Positions 1 to 12,412 of a stretch of 64,000 nucleotides of DNA are shown here, piece by piece (within the stretch, counting starts at the first letter, position 1; each line of letters opens with the position of its first letter). The stretch lies in assembly GCA_964030785.1 (NCBI GenBank), contig OZ034975.1, positions 18,523,142 through 18,587,141 on the forward strand, in the 5' to 3' direction. Origin of the DNA: Siderastrea siderea. Its lineage: Eukaryota; Cnidaria; Anthozoa; Scleractinia; Rhizangiidae. A program made the translations under genes and the position numbers. The notes below the pieces were generated by a model. That model searched no databases and was not told the DNA's origin. It saw only the letters and a list, made by a program, of their open reading frames with translations.

Positions 1-1832
1 AGCAAAAAGAACAGCCATCTTCTCTGTACCGGGTTGGAATCTGCTGGCAGAGATTATTGACATTTACAAGTTCTTGGTGACTTTTCCTGATCTCAGAACA
101 ATCTGATCAGACATTAATTTTAAGATGGATTTCGCTCAACATTCGAGCAATAAGCAGGGGTTTCAATAAAATTTGAAGTAGGCAGCTGGTTTGAGTAGAG
201 TAACCGACTGTATCAACAGGAGCTTTGAAAGAATCTTCCTGTAATTACTTCAATTTAGGGGAAAAGTACCAGTAGCCGATTTCTCTGAGCGAAATAGCCG
301 ACGCCTTTCGTCGGCCGTCGGTGCTTATTGAAAGCATTGAATAAGTGCAAAAATTATTTACCAAAAAAAAAAAAAAAAAAAAACTAGTCACAGCACGGTA
401 ACATTTTGAATACTATTTGAAACATCTCACTTTAATTTGCATCCTCGAGAAAATTAATGTCAAATCTCATAAAAATAGGCTAAAAACGGGCGCCATTTTG
501 TTTTGAACTGACATGAAGCATCTTTTCAATTAAATATGGATAACTTCAAATTCAATTTTCTTTCGCGGGGTCAGCTTGGTAGCTTAAGTATTGATAATTT
601 CTTCTTTTTTTATTCAAAATGTTACCATGCTATGAGTATTTCTTGGTAACTTTATTTTTGCACTTATTGCTTGAATGTTCAGTGGAAATCGTCTTAATTG
701 TCCATGAAATTTGGTGTTTGATGGCAACCATATTTTTACAAGCAAGTTTTTTTTTTTATATTTTGATCTTTCTGTTGTTTTTAAGACCAATTTTAGCATT
801 ATTGCACTAACTTTTAGTACTTCTAGTTCACACTGTATAGTCATGTGGAATTTGTAAAATGGTGGTATCAGGAGTACATAAGGAAATCCAGTGTACCCGG
901 AATTAACCCTTGGAGCAAAAATCAAAACCAACCCACTAAATGATACCAAACCCAGGATTTAACTCATGCAAAATTGGTGGAGCTAAGTGCTGTTGCTACA
1001 AATTAACAAAGAATGGGGCAAAAATCAGGGGAACAATCAGAAACAAAACAACAGAGATAGTGATCAGTGCTTTCAATAAGCAGCGACAGCTGACGAAAAG
1101 CGGCGACCACTTTGCTCACTGAAGTTCACTACTTTTCCCTCTAAATTGAAGTAAGGCCTCAGAACAAAACAAATACCGTTTTTGTGTTGATGGATGCTTT
1201 GTACACTGAAACATCAAATAGCTATGTAAACCATATTAAACCCTCTGTGGTCCAACCTCTAATGAGCAACCACCACTTGCAAACCACCTGGCACACACAA
1301 TGTTAGTTGCTCATGGAAGGTTCCAATTTGTTATAGTAAACATACAGCCGATTTCACTGCCAAGCGCAGTCCCGCATTTTCCCAGTGTGATTAGCTGCCC
1401 ATGATTTGCTCACTGATTCACCTACAGTCACAAAATGTCACAAGAAATATGCAGATCTTCTGTTCTGTTATGATTGTTATTATTTAAGGCAGTTAGTATT
1501 TCCTCTGTAAAGTCAATTCATGCCGAAATTTCCATCATTGTTTTGTGACTGTGGGTAAATCTTGACCAGTGAATCATGATTCATCAGCAAAGATTTGCCT
1601 GCCATGATCTGCTTATAAAGAAAATAATGATAGCTCTTTTAAATATAAACAATCATGAAACAAGAACATCTGTAAATTTCCTTCACTGCTCTTTGACTAT
1701 GGGTGAATCATGATGGGTGAAAAATAGCCAGCATACCACGTTTAAAACCACATTTAAAAACCCTGGGTTTGCACAAAGCAGTAAAATCACCTGACAGATT
1801 CACCAATTTGATGAACTGAATGTTTGCTATCA
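1..1832. other. non-coding flank, no gene recognised
   Basis: Short open frames occur at 614-1122 on both strands, but none shows a domain, a splice context or a composition unlike the AT-rich background. A pure A run lies at 363-383. Nothing else in the stretch can be supported as a feature. Confidence 0.6.
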
Positions 1833-2572
1833 CAGGGTCCGAAATTAACTTTTTTATGCGAGCGCCAAGTGGCAACTGAAATTTTTTTTTCAGTCGCCAG
1901 ATGGAAAATTCTGGTCGCCAAAAAGTGTCCGTAAAATTGTTGCTTCATAGCGAAACATGAAGCTTTTAAAGACAATTCTTCGCTCAAAACATAATCTTAC
2001 TCGTGAACGATCGCAAGAGTCAGACTGCCATGAAAAAAAGGCGATCGTGTAGCTTACATTGTAGTTGAAAAGGTCTTTTTGTTAAATAGATACCTCTCTT
2101 AGTTTGAAGACTGAACATGACGCCACTTCTTCTGCTGTAAAGCGTTATCGAAAATATGTAGAGTGTTTCGTTGAATATTCAATGGCGAAAGGAAAGCCTG
2201 CGTTTATGCGATGCGCCCACGGTATGGTTGTCGGATGAAACTGCTGAAAACATGGCGGCCGCTAAATGTCGATTACATTGCGTGGATTAGAACTGTTGTG
2301 GAGGTCATTTAACAGGGATCTTACCTTTGTTTTTGATCTAAATTATTTTCTATGGAGATTAAAAACTTCGAAAAGACAAGGGGTAAGTTTCTTCTGGAAA
2401 TCAAACGCGAAGTTTTCCATTTAAAACGAAATTAATTCCTTGAGCGGCGGTTCAAAACATTAACAAGGCACTGAAAGTTAGTTGCCTCCTGGCGACTAGC
2501 CTTGAAATTCTGGTCGCCAACACTCAATTTTCAGTCGCATTGGCGACCAGCTGGTCGCAATTTCGGACCCTG
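1833..2572. mobile_element. 740-bp TIR DNA transposon remnant, 5-bp TSD
   Basis: The left end begins CAGGGTCCGAAATTAA and the right end is CGAAATTTC-type sequence closing CGGACCCTG, so the termini are inverted repeats. Both edges are flanked by TATCA (1828-1832 and 2573-2577). The subterminal parts also mirror each other, with blocks around GGTCGCCA near both ends. No transposase frame is left, so it is non-autonomous. The CAGGG start recalls hAT-type elements, but the 5-bp duplication does not fit their usual 8 bp, so the superfamily is left open. Confidence 0.75.
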
Positions 2573-2718
2573 TATCATGGCTCATGAAATTTTGATCATG
2601 CAATGGGAGTGCTTTGATTGGTTATGTGGCAGCTTGAAATTTGCTCAATTAATAAGGGTAGCTCTCACGTGGGTGGGGACATTCCATTTTTTTTATCTAC
2701 ACCCCCACCCCCACCTTA

Positions 2719-3248
2719 GGGGCCGATTACATGAGGCGGGCTGGCCCGGTTAGCTGAGCTGGCTCAGTTTGCCGGGATCTTGGCACGTCTGTGAAACATA
2801 TTAAAAATCAACTTTGCGATTACATGGAAAAATCTCAGCCTGGCTAGCTGGGATCCCGGAATCACGATGCCAGGATCTCGGCTAGCCGGGATGAAACTTT
2901 ACCATGTAATTGTGATTGCCGGGCCAGCTCGGCTAGCCGGGCCAACACTTTCTCGTCACTAAATTTCGCTTCAGAGCAAAATGGCTCACCAGAAGATCGA
3001 TATTTCTCTTTCTATATAACATATAAAGGTTTATCAGTACATAAAGCCACGTAAAACTGAAAATAATACGCCAAAACAACGGATTAGCGAAAGTAAAACA
3101 CTCGATTCATGCTCTTTGATAAGGCCATCTTTTCACAAGGCAGCTTCTAAATTTAGCCGCAGGCGGGCTGGCTCGCCTCATGTAATACCGGGCTGAGCAG
3201 TCATCTCAGTACACTGAGCCAGCCCTGCTAACTGGGCCAATCGGCCCC
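2719..3248. mobile_element. 530-bp PIF/Harbinger-like MITE
   Basis: The ends are inverted copies of GGGGCCGATT, and TTA flanks the element on both sides (2716-2718 and 3249-3251). A 3-bp TWA duplication is characteristic of PIF/Harbinger. Inside are repeated GCCGGG / GCTAGC-rich blocks in both orientations, including a second inverted copy of the ATTACATGAGGCG block near 3168-3190. There is no coding capacity. The superfamily is inferred from TSD length and TIR only. Confidence 0.65.
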
Positions 3249-3251
3249 TTA

Positions 3252-5480
3252 AGATGGGAGGAATCCCACCCCCACATTTTTGTTGGCACCATTTGAAGAG
3301 AAACATTCCAGAGGGACACCTTTGACAAAAACTCCCGAGGCTTTGAAATTTCAAAATTGAAATTCACGCATTGTGTTAGATTCAGTCAATTTAATACTGG
3401 TAGGAGCATAAATTAGAAACACTTTTATTCTCCCTTGAACGAAACTTTGTCCCAATAAATAGCACCGGGAAATAGCAAGTGGTTACGATATTAAAATTAT
3501 TAAAGCTTATTACAGATAAGCTAAATTTTGTTGAATTTTTAGTCACCTGTCACCTTAGCGACTTGTGCCCTACCTATTCAAGAAATTTGGAACTAACTTT
3601 GGGAACGAATAAGTCTTAACTTCACATTAAGTGCTTTGGTAGACTTGCTCCAAGTCGACCTCTTCGATTGATATTATTTGCCCTGTGTTTTCGGAGTAAA
3701 GCTTCAATTTGATATCAAGCCCTTACCTGTACTCGTATTTGTCGTCTGAGTACTTGTCGGAGTAAGTAATTTGTGAAACAGGCATTTCTTGGAGTTAATT
3801 TCCAAGATAATCACCTAGAAGATGGAGTGACTACAGCGATAAACTCTGGTAGACGCTCTGTGGCGGTCTAACCTTTCAGCGAGGTTCCCAAGCTGTAAAC
3901 GGTGAATCCCGATTTCGATCTGGTCAAAAACTCGCGTGTCTTGGAAGATTTCTTCAAAATCTGAAAGCACATAAACAAGAAATGACCAAACTTGTCACCA
4001 GAAACGAACAAAAAACAATATTTTTTTCTGAAATAAGCGCTAAAAGCACTAATGTAGACAAAAGTTCCCGATTTGAAAGCCCAAAGTTTTCTTTACTGAG
4101 TGATCAACTCATAAACTCTCCTAAATTATTAGTGGCGGGAAATTCGAGATGGAAACAACCCGATTCACTTTGTGAAAGAAACATGAAATCGACCTTGTTC
4201 ATTTTTCTGGGCAAGGCCGTACTTTATAAGCTTAAATACAAGAAAAGTAAGGTATTTGAAATTATTTTTTAAAGAAAATTATTTAAGAAGGTTACATGTT
4301 CTTACTATGAGAAGGGAAAAACTTGGGGACTTAATCTCCAAAGGATAAAACGACGACTTTCATAAGCTTAATTTTCATTTCCAGGTCGCCACTTGAAGAC
4401 TGGCGAGTTTACTTGTCAAGGGTAGCTTTGGGACAAATAAGAGTTTCATTAGTCACAGTTGTTTCAATGGAAACTAAGGTGAGGCTTAATATATTATGTA
4501 TATCAAGGCCTAACTATTTAGTGCAATTTCGTCTTTTTCCACCGAGTTACTCGATGGGTCTGTATACATAGGATCTGTAGCTAAATATGCTTAAGCTTAA
4601 ATGCCATCGTAATTTAAGCTTATTATAAGTTAATAACACACAAGCTTTTCAAGTAAGGTTTTGTATCAATAAAACGGTAAGGTTGCGGCAGCATCTATTA
4701 GAAAAGACTCCTAAGTACCCAATATATGGACAACACGAGCGGTAGCTTGAAACAGGTCAAATCTTACACGAGAATAATTTGAGAAAATTATCTAAAGAAA
4801 TTTTTAACACGACAGCTTCACCACCGGCCTTTAATTTTCAGATTTTTGTCACCGTCCTTTGTGCGAGGAGTGGGGATAAAATAAATCTAAATTACCTGGT
4901 GTCTTGCAAACGATCTATGCAAGGATCCCAGGCATTTAGGTGCGCGGGTAGGGGGGGTTTGCAAACGATTTTTTTCCGGTTTGAAATTTGCGAGGTTTTT
5001 TTGGAGCGGGAAGGGAAGCATTTGAAATTTTACCATATTTTTGTTTAGGATGTGGGGGAATTGACATTGTTGAATTTATTGTTTTTGGTTGAGGGCAAAG
5101 GGTTCAAAGTTTGGACAATGGCTTCCATCACACCTCACTCACCTTCAAATCTATGTGCCCTCTGCCCAGGGGCAAGAACCCCTCAAGATCCTCAGGGCTG
5201 TGACAGGGACAAAAAAGCTCCTTTCTGTGCCCCATCTTTTCTTGCCAAATAAAGTAGGTTTGGATTCCATGAATTTTTCTTAAGATTCTGAAACAACCCC
5301 CCCCCCCCCCCCCCACCCACCCCCCTTTTTTTATTTTGGGCCTCAGTATTATGCAAAGGTCTGGATTTGCCACTATCTTTGAAGGATCGCACTCCTGTGT
5401 GCAAGGTCTCCGTGGCATTTTGGGGGCCCAAGCAAGAATCTACATCCTTTTTGTGGATATTTGAGGATTGTAGATGAAGA
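3252..5480. other. non-coding stretch, no gene recognised
   Basis: A 96-codon frame at 3982-4272 and shorter ones at 4779-5431 lack recognisable domains. A C homopolymer sits at about 5297-5314 and accounts for the proline/glycine-like frames on both strands there. No element ends could be defined. Confidence 0.5.
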
Positions 5481-7841
5481 TTCTAGAGGATCCTACAGGC
5501 AACATGTGAACTTCAGTTGCTGTGTTTTTAGAAGCTACCTCAAATTTTGATTTAATAGCAGCATGAAGGACCACAAAGCACATGGAAATTGATTCCAATG
5601 TGATTTCCACTTTGCAATTACCATTTCAGGAAAACAATAGCTAATAGCAATAAAACAGAAAATGGAGATAGAAGTTAAAATGCAGCATTATTTTTATTTT
5701 TTCTGTTCATGTCAAATAACAGTTTCATGCTCAAAATTCTATATTCCCTTCCTGGCGGGAAATGATTACATTGCAGACAGGAAATGTACATGCTATTGAC
5801 CTTGCGGCATCAATTATGCACGTACAAATGTTGGCTTATTAGTATACATCAATATTAATTTTATAAAGTTAATTGAATTTTAATGCATGGACTGGAGAAA
5901 GTCATCCAAGACACTCTGTTCTGTCTCAGTTACATGATAATATAATACTAATACACGCTTTTCCTTGACAAAAAATAAAAGTCAAACAACTACAAACATT
6001 ATTATAAATTACTGTCCAAGACAATTCTTGGATTAATCATCACTTACTTGGAAACGAAATACTGGTACAATTGTTGTTATAGACTAGTTTCAAAATATAA
6101 AACAACAAAGCTGTTCATCTAAGATACATCATGTAACTGATTAGTATAATGTCTACTGTGGGCTCAAGCTGAACAATTACCATAAATATTATAACCAACC
6201 CCAGTGCCTCATTAAATCATACACAAACTGCATACATGCAGTCCCTAAGTTTCTCTACTGAGAGAATTTGCTTATTAAGAGATCAAACAAAAATGCACCA
6301 CAATGGTAATATACAGAACGAGTTATACATTATTTCCTAACTTAAAGAATGATTACAGTGTTCCAAACTAATGACAGCAATAATGAATAGTATAAATTAC
6401 TTTTGAAGTTTTTGTTTCAAAACTAAAATGTGTGTGTGTGTGGGGGGGGGGGGGGGTAGCCTGGGAGATAAGGGTTCAAAAGAGAAGCAGGATCCCCAAG
6501 TTGGTGGAAAATGGAGGAAACAGGGAAAAATTTGACAACATTGCATAATATTTTGCATATAAAAAAGAGGGAAAGAAGCTGGAGCCAACCAAAAAAGGAA
6601 TGGAAACTGGGATTACAGGGTATGGGAAGTGTGACATTTGGACCCCTTGTCTCCCCCACTGAAATGTATATTTATTTTAACAATTAGGGGAGATACAGCA
6701 ATATTAGAATGTTGCACTAGCTGCTTGATACATTTATCAATTATTGTTTTTACATCTATGAAAATAACTTAAGTAAGAACAATGTCAATGAAACGCATGG
6801 CTACTTTACATGCACAAGATTTATAACTGTAGAATTTGTAATTGTAGATTTATAACTTATTACTAACAGCAAATGAACATGCATGCACGTACTACTGTGT
6901 ACAAAAGACAAATCAAATTTGCACATTAAAATGCATCAATGAAACAGTGTTTTTGCGCAAAACAACCTTTTTTTTCTGTAACACCTATAAACAAGCCAAC
7001 CTTTCAAATTATGGAATTATATTTAACTTCACAAAAACCACGGCCAAAACAACAAAACAGCCTGGCAAAAAATAATAGTTTCTCTAAAGGCTGGTCTCCA
7101 TGGGAAACAGCATGGTGGTTGATGGTGTAAAAAAAAACATTTGCTACATGCAATGGCTACATTTCCGACGGTTTTATCCTTCATGTCCAAATAAGCCACT
7201 AAAGCCAACAAGTGAAAGTAAAAATACTTTCAATTGTCTGTTGACAGTTAAAATTGCACCAATATGATGCTTCATGCTTTCTTTGTTGATGGTGTCTGTT
7301 AAAACTCTCCACATTCATTGATCTATTATTGGTAATTATTTTTTCTAATTTAGTCCATTTGACAGTTAATGTTTAACCTCACTGACACTGCTTCCATTAT
7401 TTTGTTGCCAAGGGTTTGAGATGTCTAAAAAACACATTGCTGTTCACTCAGTGAGGATATATGTGTTGTAGTTCAATTTTATTCTTGGTTCAATTTTTAT
7501 TTTAATGTGTTCTTTTTTATGTAAATGTATGATAATTTTAATAATGAATATAAAACAAAAGAAAATAAAAACTGAACCAAGGATGAAATTGAACTACAAC
7601 ATATGCAACATGTATACATCTTACTGACAGCAGCAGCAGTATTTGCAGTATTCCAGTGTGACCAAAACAACAGAATGGAGAGCCCTTTCATTTTTCTGTG
7701 TAGTCATTTTCAAACACATGTATGCATAGTTTATGTACAATGATATGCAGATGTATGATAAATTATTTACATTTAATGCCCAGTAAATTTTACATCCTCT
7801 ATTTGGTCTTGATAGTGCAACAAAACTTGATTTGCTGCTTG
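5481..7841. other. probable 3' UTR of TMEM145-like gene plus non-coding flank
   Basis: This lies directly downstream of the TMEM145-like stop codon on the minus strand. AATAAA in the minus orientation occurs near 7478-7483 and 7495-7500 and could be a polyadenylation signal about 350 bp past the stop. The transcript end cannot be fixed from sequence. A TG/G-rich run lies at about 6428-6456. The block 6456-6660 resembles the one at 18260-18480, including the AAGGGTATGG-like part, so it is a dispersed repeat. Confidence 0.4.
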
Positions 7842-10800
7842 TTATGACCTTGGTGATGGGACTGACTGAGCTGCCAGGCTCATGGGGTAACCATTCAATC
7901 CACCATTTTGCACTCCGTTCATGGCTGAATGTCCTGGCTGCAATAACATAGTAAACAGCTCACATCAGTTGCTTACTTGGAATACATTAATTCACTGTCA
8001 TGATGGTGGATGTCAATTCCCTTTACCTGTTTCTGTTTTCCTGGTCTATTGGTTGTTAACATTATTATGATAAATCAAAATGGTATAATTTTTAAAATAA
8101 AAGCACGATGGTTTTTACAGATAATGCATGCAGATATTTTACAAGAAAAAAGCATGCCACCTTTTAACAGTAAAAACATTTAACAAAGGATTTAATTTAA
8201 AACTATTTACAAGACTAAAAAGGAACTAAAAATGAGTAAATACCTTAGTCAATTTCAATTTCAAAAAACGTTCATTTTTTATACAGTATTAGAAAATGTT
8301 TCACTTTGTAAGTAGAACTTGAAGGGCTTAATTAATACATTGCTGCATTACCCCCCTGCCATTTAAGCTGTGTTATTCAATGAGTGCTCAGGGCTGTCAT
8401 TATAAGGGCTGTAACCCATAACAACTGTTCTGGCTGAATATGCTTGATAAGTCCTCAATGTTACACGTGAACTTACCTCTTGAAGGAATAATTTACTCAT
8501 AAGGCAACAAGTTTGTTACAGATGTGAAAATCAAAGCAGCGCGTGACTCATAACTTAAAGGGGCTATTCCACATTTTTTAGTATTAATTTAAGAAGCCAA
8601 AAGGCATGTAACTTGTATTGATGAAAACCCAAAATAATGGTCCGGGTTTGTTTAAAACTACTTCACTAGTGCACACATTTAGTGTTAAAATAAGTGCCTT
8701 TGGCCACGGTTGGTCAGGATGGAAACATATTGCAACTTGAAAAAATAAGGCAACTTTTTTCAAGTTTTCCCTCGTGTCTAGCAAAAACCATTACAGACTG
8801 ATTATGTTTTGCTTTCCTTTCAAGAATTCACTTCATGTCTTCTTCTTGGAGTACTAAGACCATTTTTTGTATAAGAAAATGCCATTGACTTAGTTTTGAT
8901 TCAACCAGCATTTTGACCCCAAGACATCAAAATACCTGCGATACAGCCTCTACTGCAGTGCAATACTCATATTTTGTGTAATCTTTAGTCCTCTTATGTT
9001 AAAATGACATAGCAGAAGAGATTGTATGTCACTGGAAGGTGACACAGATTCTAGGTGTAAAACTCAATTACCTTGTTTCCATTAGCCACGGCGCTACCTA
9101 AAAACATGGACGTGATATCTGTAAAGTGACCTGCTTGTTGCGAGTAGTAGGGTGGTGGTGCATCTGGGAGTGGCGGTGTGTAGTATGCAGTGCCATTTTC
9201 TGCAGTTCTGGAAGGAGCAGCTTCTTGAATACCAATCTAAAAAGAAAGTAATGTCATTGGATTTATTTGGCATTATGTAGAGCCAGCACCTATGTGCATA
9301 GCTGCTGCATGAGCGGGGCAGTGGAAAGAGCACCTGCAGCAAGGGTTGGCTAATATCAATACCAGTACTCCACATCATTGATATTATTATTCAACAAATT
9401 GTCACTATACCCATATATGGTAAGGAAGTCCTCAATATCTGTCATCCGTACATGACAGATATTCTGCGATATACGTAAATGACCATATTTGGAAGTGCAC
9501 TGCAGATTTTCTTCCACGGCTTGTCTGGCAGCCATTTTGAAAAGCGAGCTAGTTTGAACAGTGTTCTCTGGAAATTTTAACTCCCTGGAAGAAAGTTTCT
9601 TAGATTAAATGCTCTCAAAAAGTCAACAAGTATTTGCTTCAGCTTACAGAGATATCAAGAGGTTGACTTGGAATTTTCATAAGTGAGAACTCAACCAAGA
9701 AAATACTATTGCGAACAAAGCAGCACACTTGCTCACAGAAAGTTGTAAAGTTGAAAAGATTTTAATTCACAGGAAGAAAACTTATTCTCAGTAAGGTAGC
9801 AAAATTTCTTTTACTTTGTCTTGTCATTTCCAAACATGAGTTTGTAAATAAGTCTTTTCAAGTGAACGGTAGTAAACTTCGATTTCTTGAAGTTCTGTTT
9901 TGATTTTTATTATGTGTTGCTAGCCGTTTTAGCATTTTCATCATAGAACCATAGCTTTTCTCATTCTGAAAATGGTAGTCGATGAGAATTTGTTGAATAA
10001 TAAAACAATTATCCTGCTCAATCTTGTGGAATATCCCCTGATTTAAGTATCAGGTGATATTCCGTGTGATTTCGCAGGATAATTGTTAACTATTCTAATA
10101 AAACTGAGTCCTACATGAGCTGACAGCCATGAGGCACACAAAGAAAACTTTTGTTGAAAGAACTAAGAGGAGATTTGGACACCAGCAAGAAAAGGCACAT
10201 ATGCATGGCAGCTGTTATAGGGTCCATTCATCATCTTACCACACCCACCTGACCCAGAATGAATGCAAACAAGCCTGACTACAGACCACCCTACACTTTT
10301 TCAACAACAATGTGAGTTCTTTAAAGGAACTACGTCACGGATACTGCATCTTGAAAAAGCTGGCAAGTTTTTTCAAGTTTGTCATTCGTAATCCATCTTG
10401 GTCTCCCTCATTCCTAACCATCCTTGTTTAGTTTTGGTTTATTATTACTTCTTTTGTGTTTTTCTACCTTAGGAAACTATTATTGTGAGGTTTCCTTCAA
10501 TGAGAAAATAAAGCTTTTCACATCAGCAAAGTGAATGAAAATACCGTGACATAGTTCCTTTAACATCCAACATTCATTTCCATCACAACATGCAAGATTC
10601 CAGCCCAATGTCCATTGACACATCCTAGGATGCTTAGGTGTACCACAAAACTGCACTGTAAACAGAAAAAACTGCAGCCACCAGCAATCAGGTGTGATTG
10701 TACTATGGGGCATTATATGCTAATGGTACTAAAAGTATATTAATGGTTCAATACCCGGGGGGGGGGGACTCCCATATGAAAGTGACGGGGATGCTCGTCG

Positions 10801-12355
10801 TCTCGCTTAGGGTTGTAAATTGTAGATTTTGGTCTCACTTAGGGTGTTGAGGACGGAAAGCCTATATTTTTACCCACACAGGTATCGCTTAGGGTTGTGT
10901 GTGAAGAAATATCTATATTATACTGTGTTAGTGGTCTAGACAGCACAGAAATTGCCATTGTTAAAATTTACTCATAGAAGACAGCATTTGATTGCAACAT
11001 CTTTAGCACAATTAACATCCCTATAGCTCTTATTTAGTTGTCTGTTTTTGCATGGTCTCCCTTAGGGGTTAAATAAAGCCGGAGCCACGCCAAGATTGGT
11101 CTCCTTTAGGGTGTTAATTCTAATTTTCCGACGAGCATCCCCGTCACTTTCATATGGGAGTCCCCCCCCCCCCTCCCCGGGGTTCAATGATTCTTACCTG
11201 GTTGGTTCTCATGTGAAATGGAAAATTTATATTTGCTGCAGATGGTCTTGTTATCAACTGTCGAAGTATCAAACACAAGAAGACTTTTCAGTGACAACAA
11301 GCAAAATTCAGTCTTAAGATTAATTAACCAGGGTGTCCAAGGGCACTAAATAAATTAAATTATACTTTTATTATGCTTTTATCAGGAAGCTGTTTTTCTT
11401 CAGTTTCAACCTTTTTTCTTTATTTTCTGTCTGAGGTTTCATGCAATCCAAAAATGCCATCGCAGTTTTGTAGTGCATAAATTGCTAGCAGTCCCTGCGA
11501 GCAAAAGCCGAAAGCACGAGCTATCGACAGAGCGGCGAGACTGGAGTGAGGAGAAAAAACGAGGAGCCTTTCCCCCAGTCCCCCTCCACTCGTTCGCTAT
11601 TTTGCACGCCCTCTTGACTATCCAAAAAGGGCCTGCTAGCGGTCCCTTTCTGGATAGTCTCGACAAACATTTCAAATTTTTATGCAATGTTTAGAATGTA
11701 AGGAGGAGGGAGGATTGATGAATTTGAAAAGAAATTGAAAGAAAAAGGCGATTTAAACTGACTTAAAATTATAATTTATAGTTTAATAATAAATAGACAG
11801 AGATCAAAACAGTTTGCTAACTTGAAACATTCTCATGTCAGGGTGGACTGTCTGGTGGTGTTTAAAAATTATCCGGCTTTGATTTCTATCTTATCTGTAA
11901 ATCACATCCTAAAAAAGGTCATTAAATATTTTAAATGACTCATCCTGAGCTTCAAGAATAGGTCTTAATACATCTATGCAGTACTTTTCTCTACCAGTTC
12001 TTTGTTTTGAGTACAAGACTAAAAATGAACTAATCAGATTTAGTTTTGTTGCAGCTGAGTTCAAAGGTTAACAAAATTATAAATATAACTATTTGTCAAA
12101 CTTACAACAACAATGGTGCACGACTTACCAAGAAAGCAGAGTGAGCAAGTATAGAGATTGCCCAATCAATACCATTGATGATTTGAGCCCTGGTGATAAA
12201 AACAGAAATTAACTCCTGTAAGCACAAAAATGCAGACTGCAGACTAGGTACAAAGTGCAGACTGGGTACGAAGATTTTTCTTTGAACCTGGTTCCACCTG
12301 CTTGTAAAGCGCATTTGATTATATTCATATAGAAAATGCGCTATATAAGTTCTAA

Positions 12356-12412
<57 letters not shown>

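Noticed and set aside
5128..5431. overlapping minus-strand frames with Gly runs
   Set aside because: They are caused by the C homopolymer near 5297, with no conserved residues.
9305..9375. possible tRNA-like sequence near GGGGCAGTGGAAAGAGCACC
   Set aside because: Box A is plausible but no box B with the right spacing was found.
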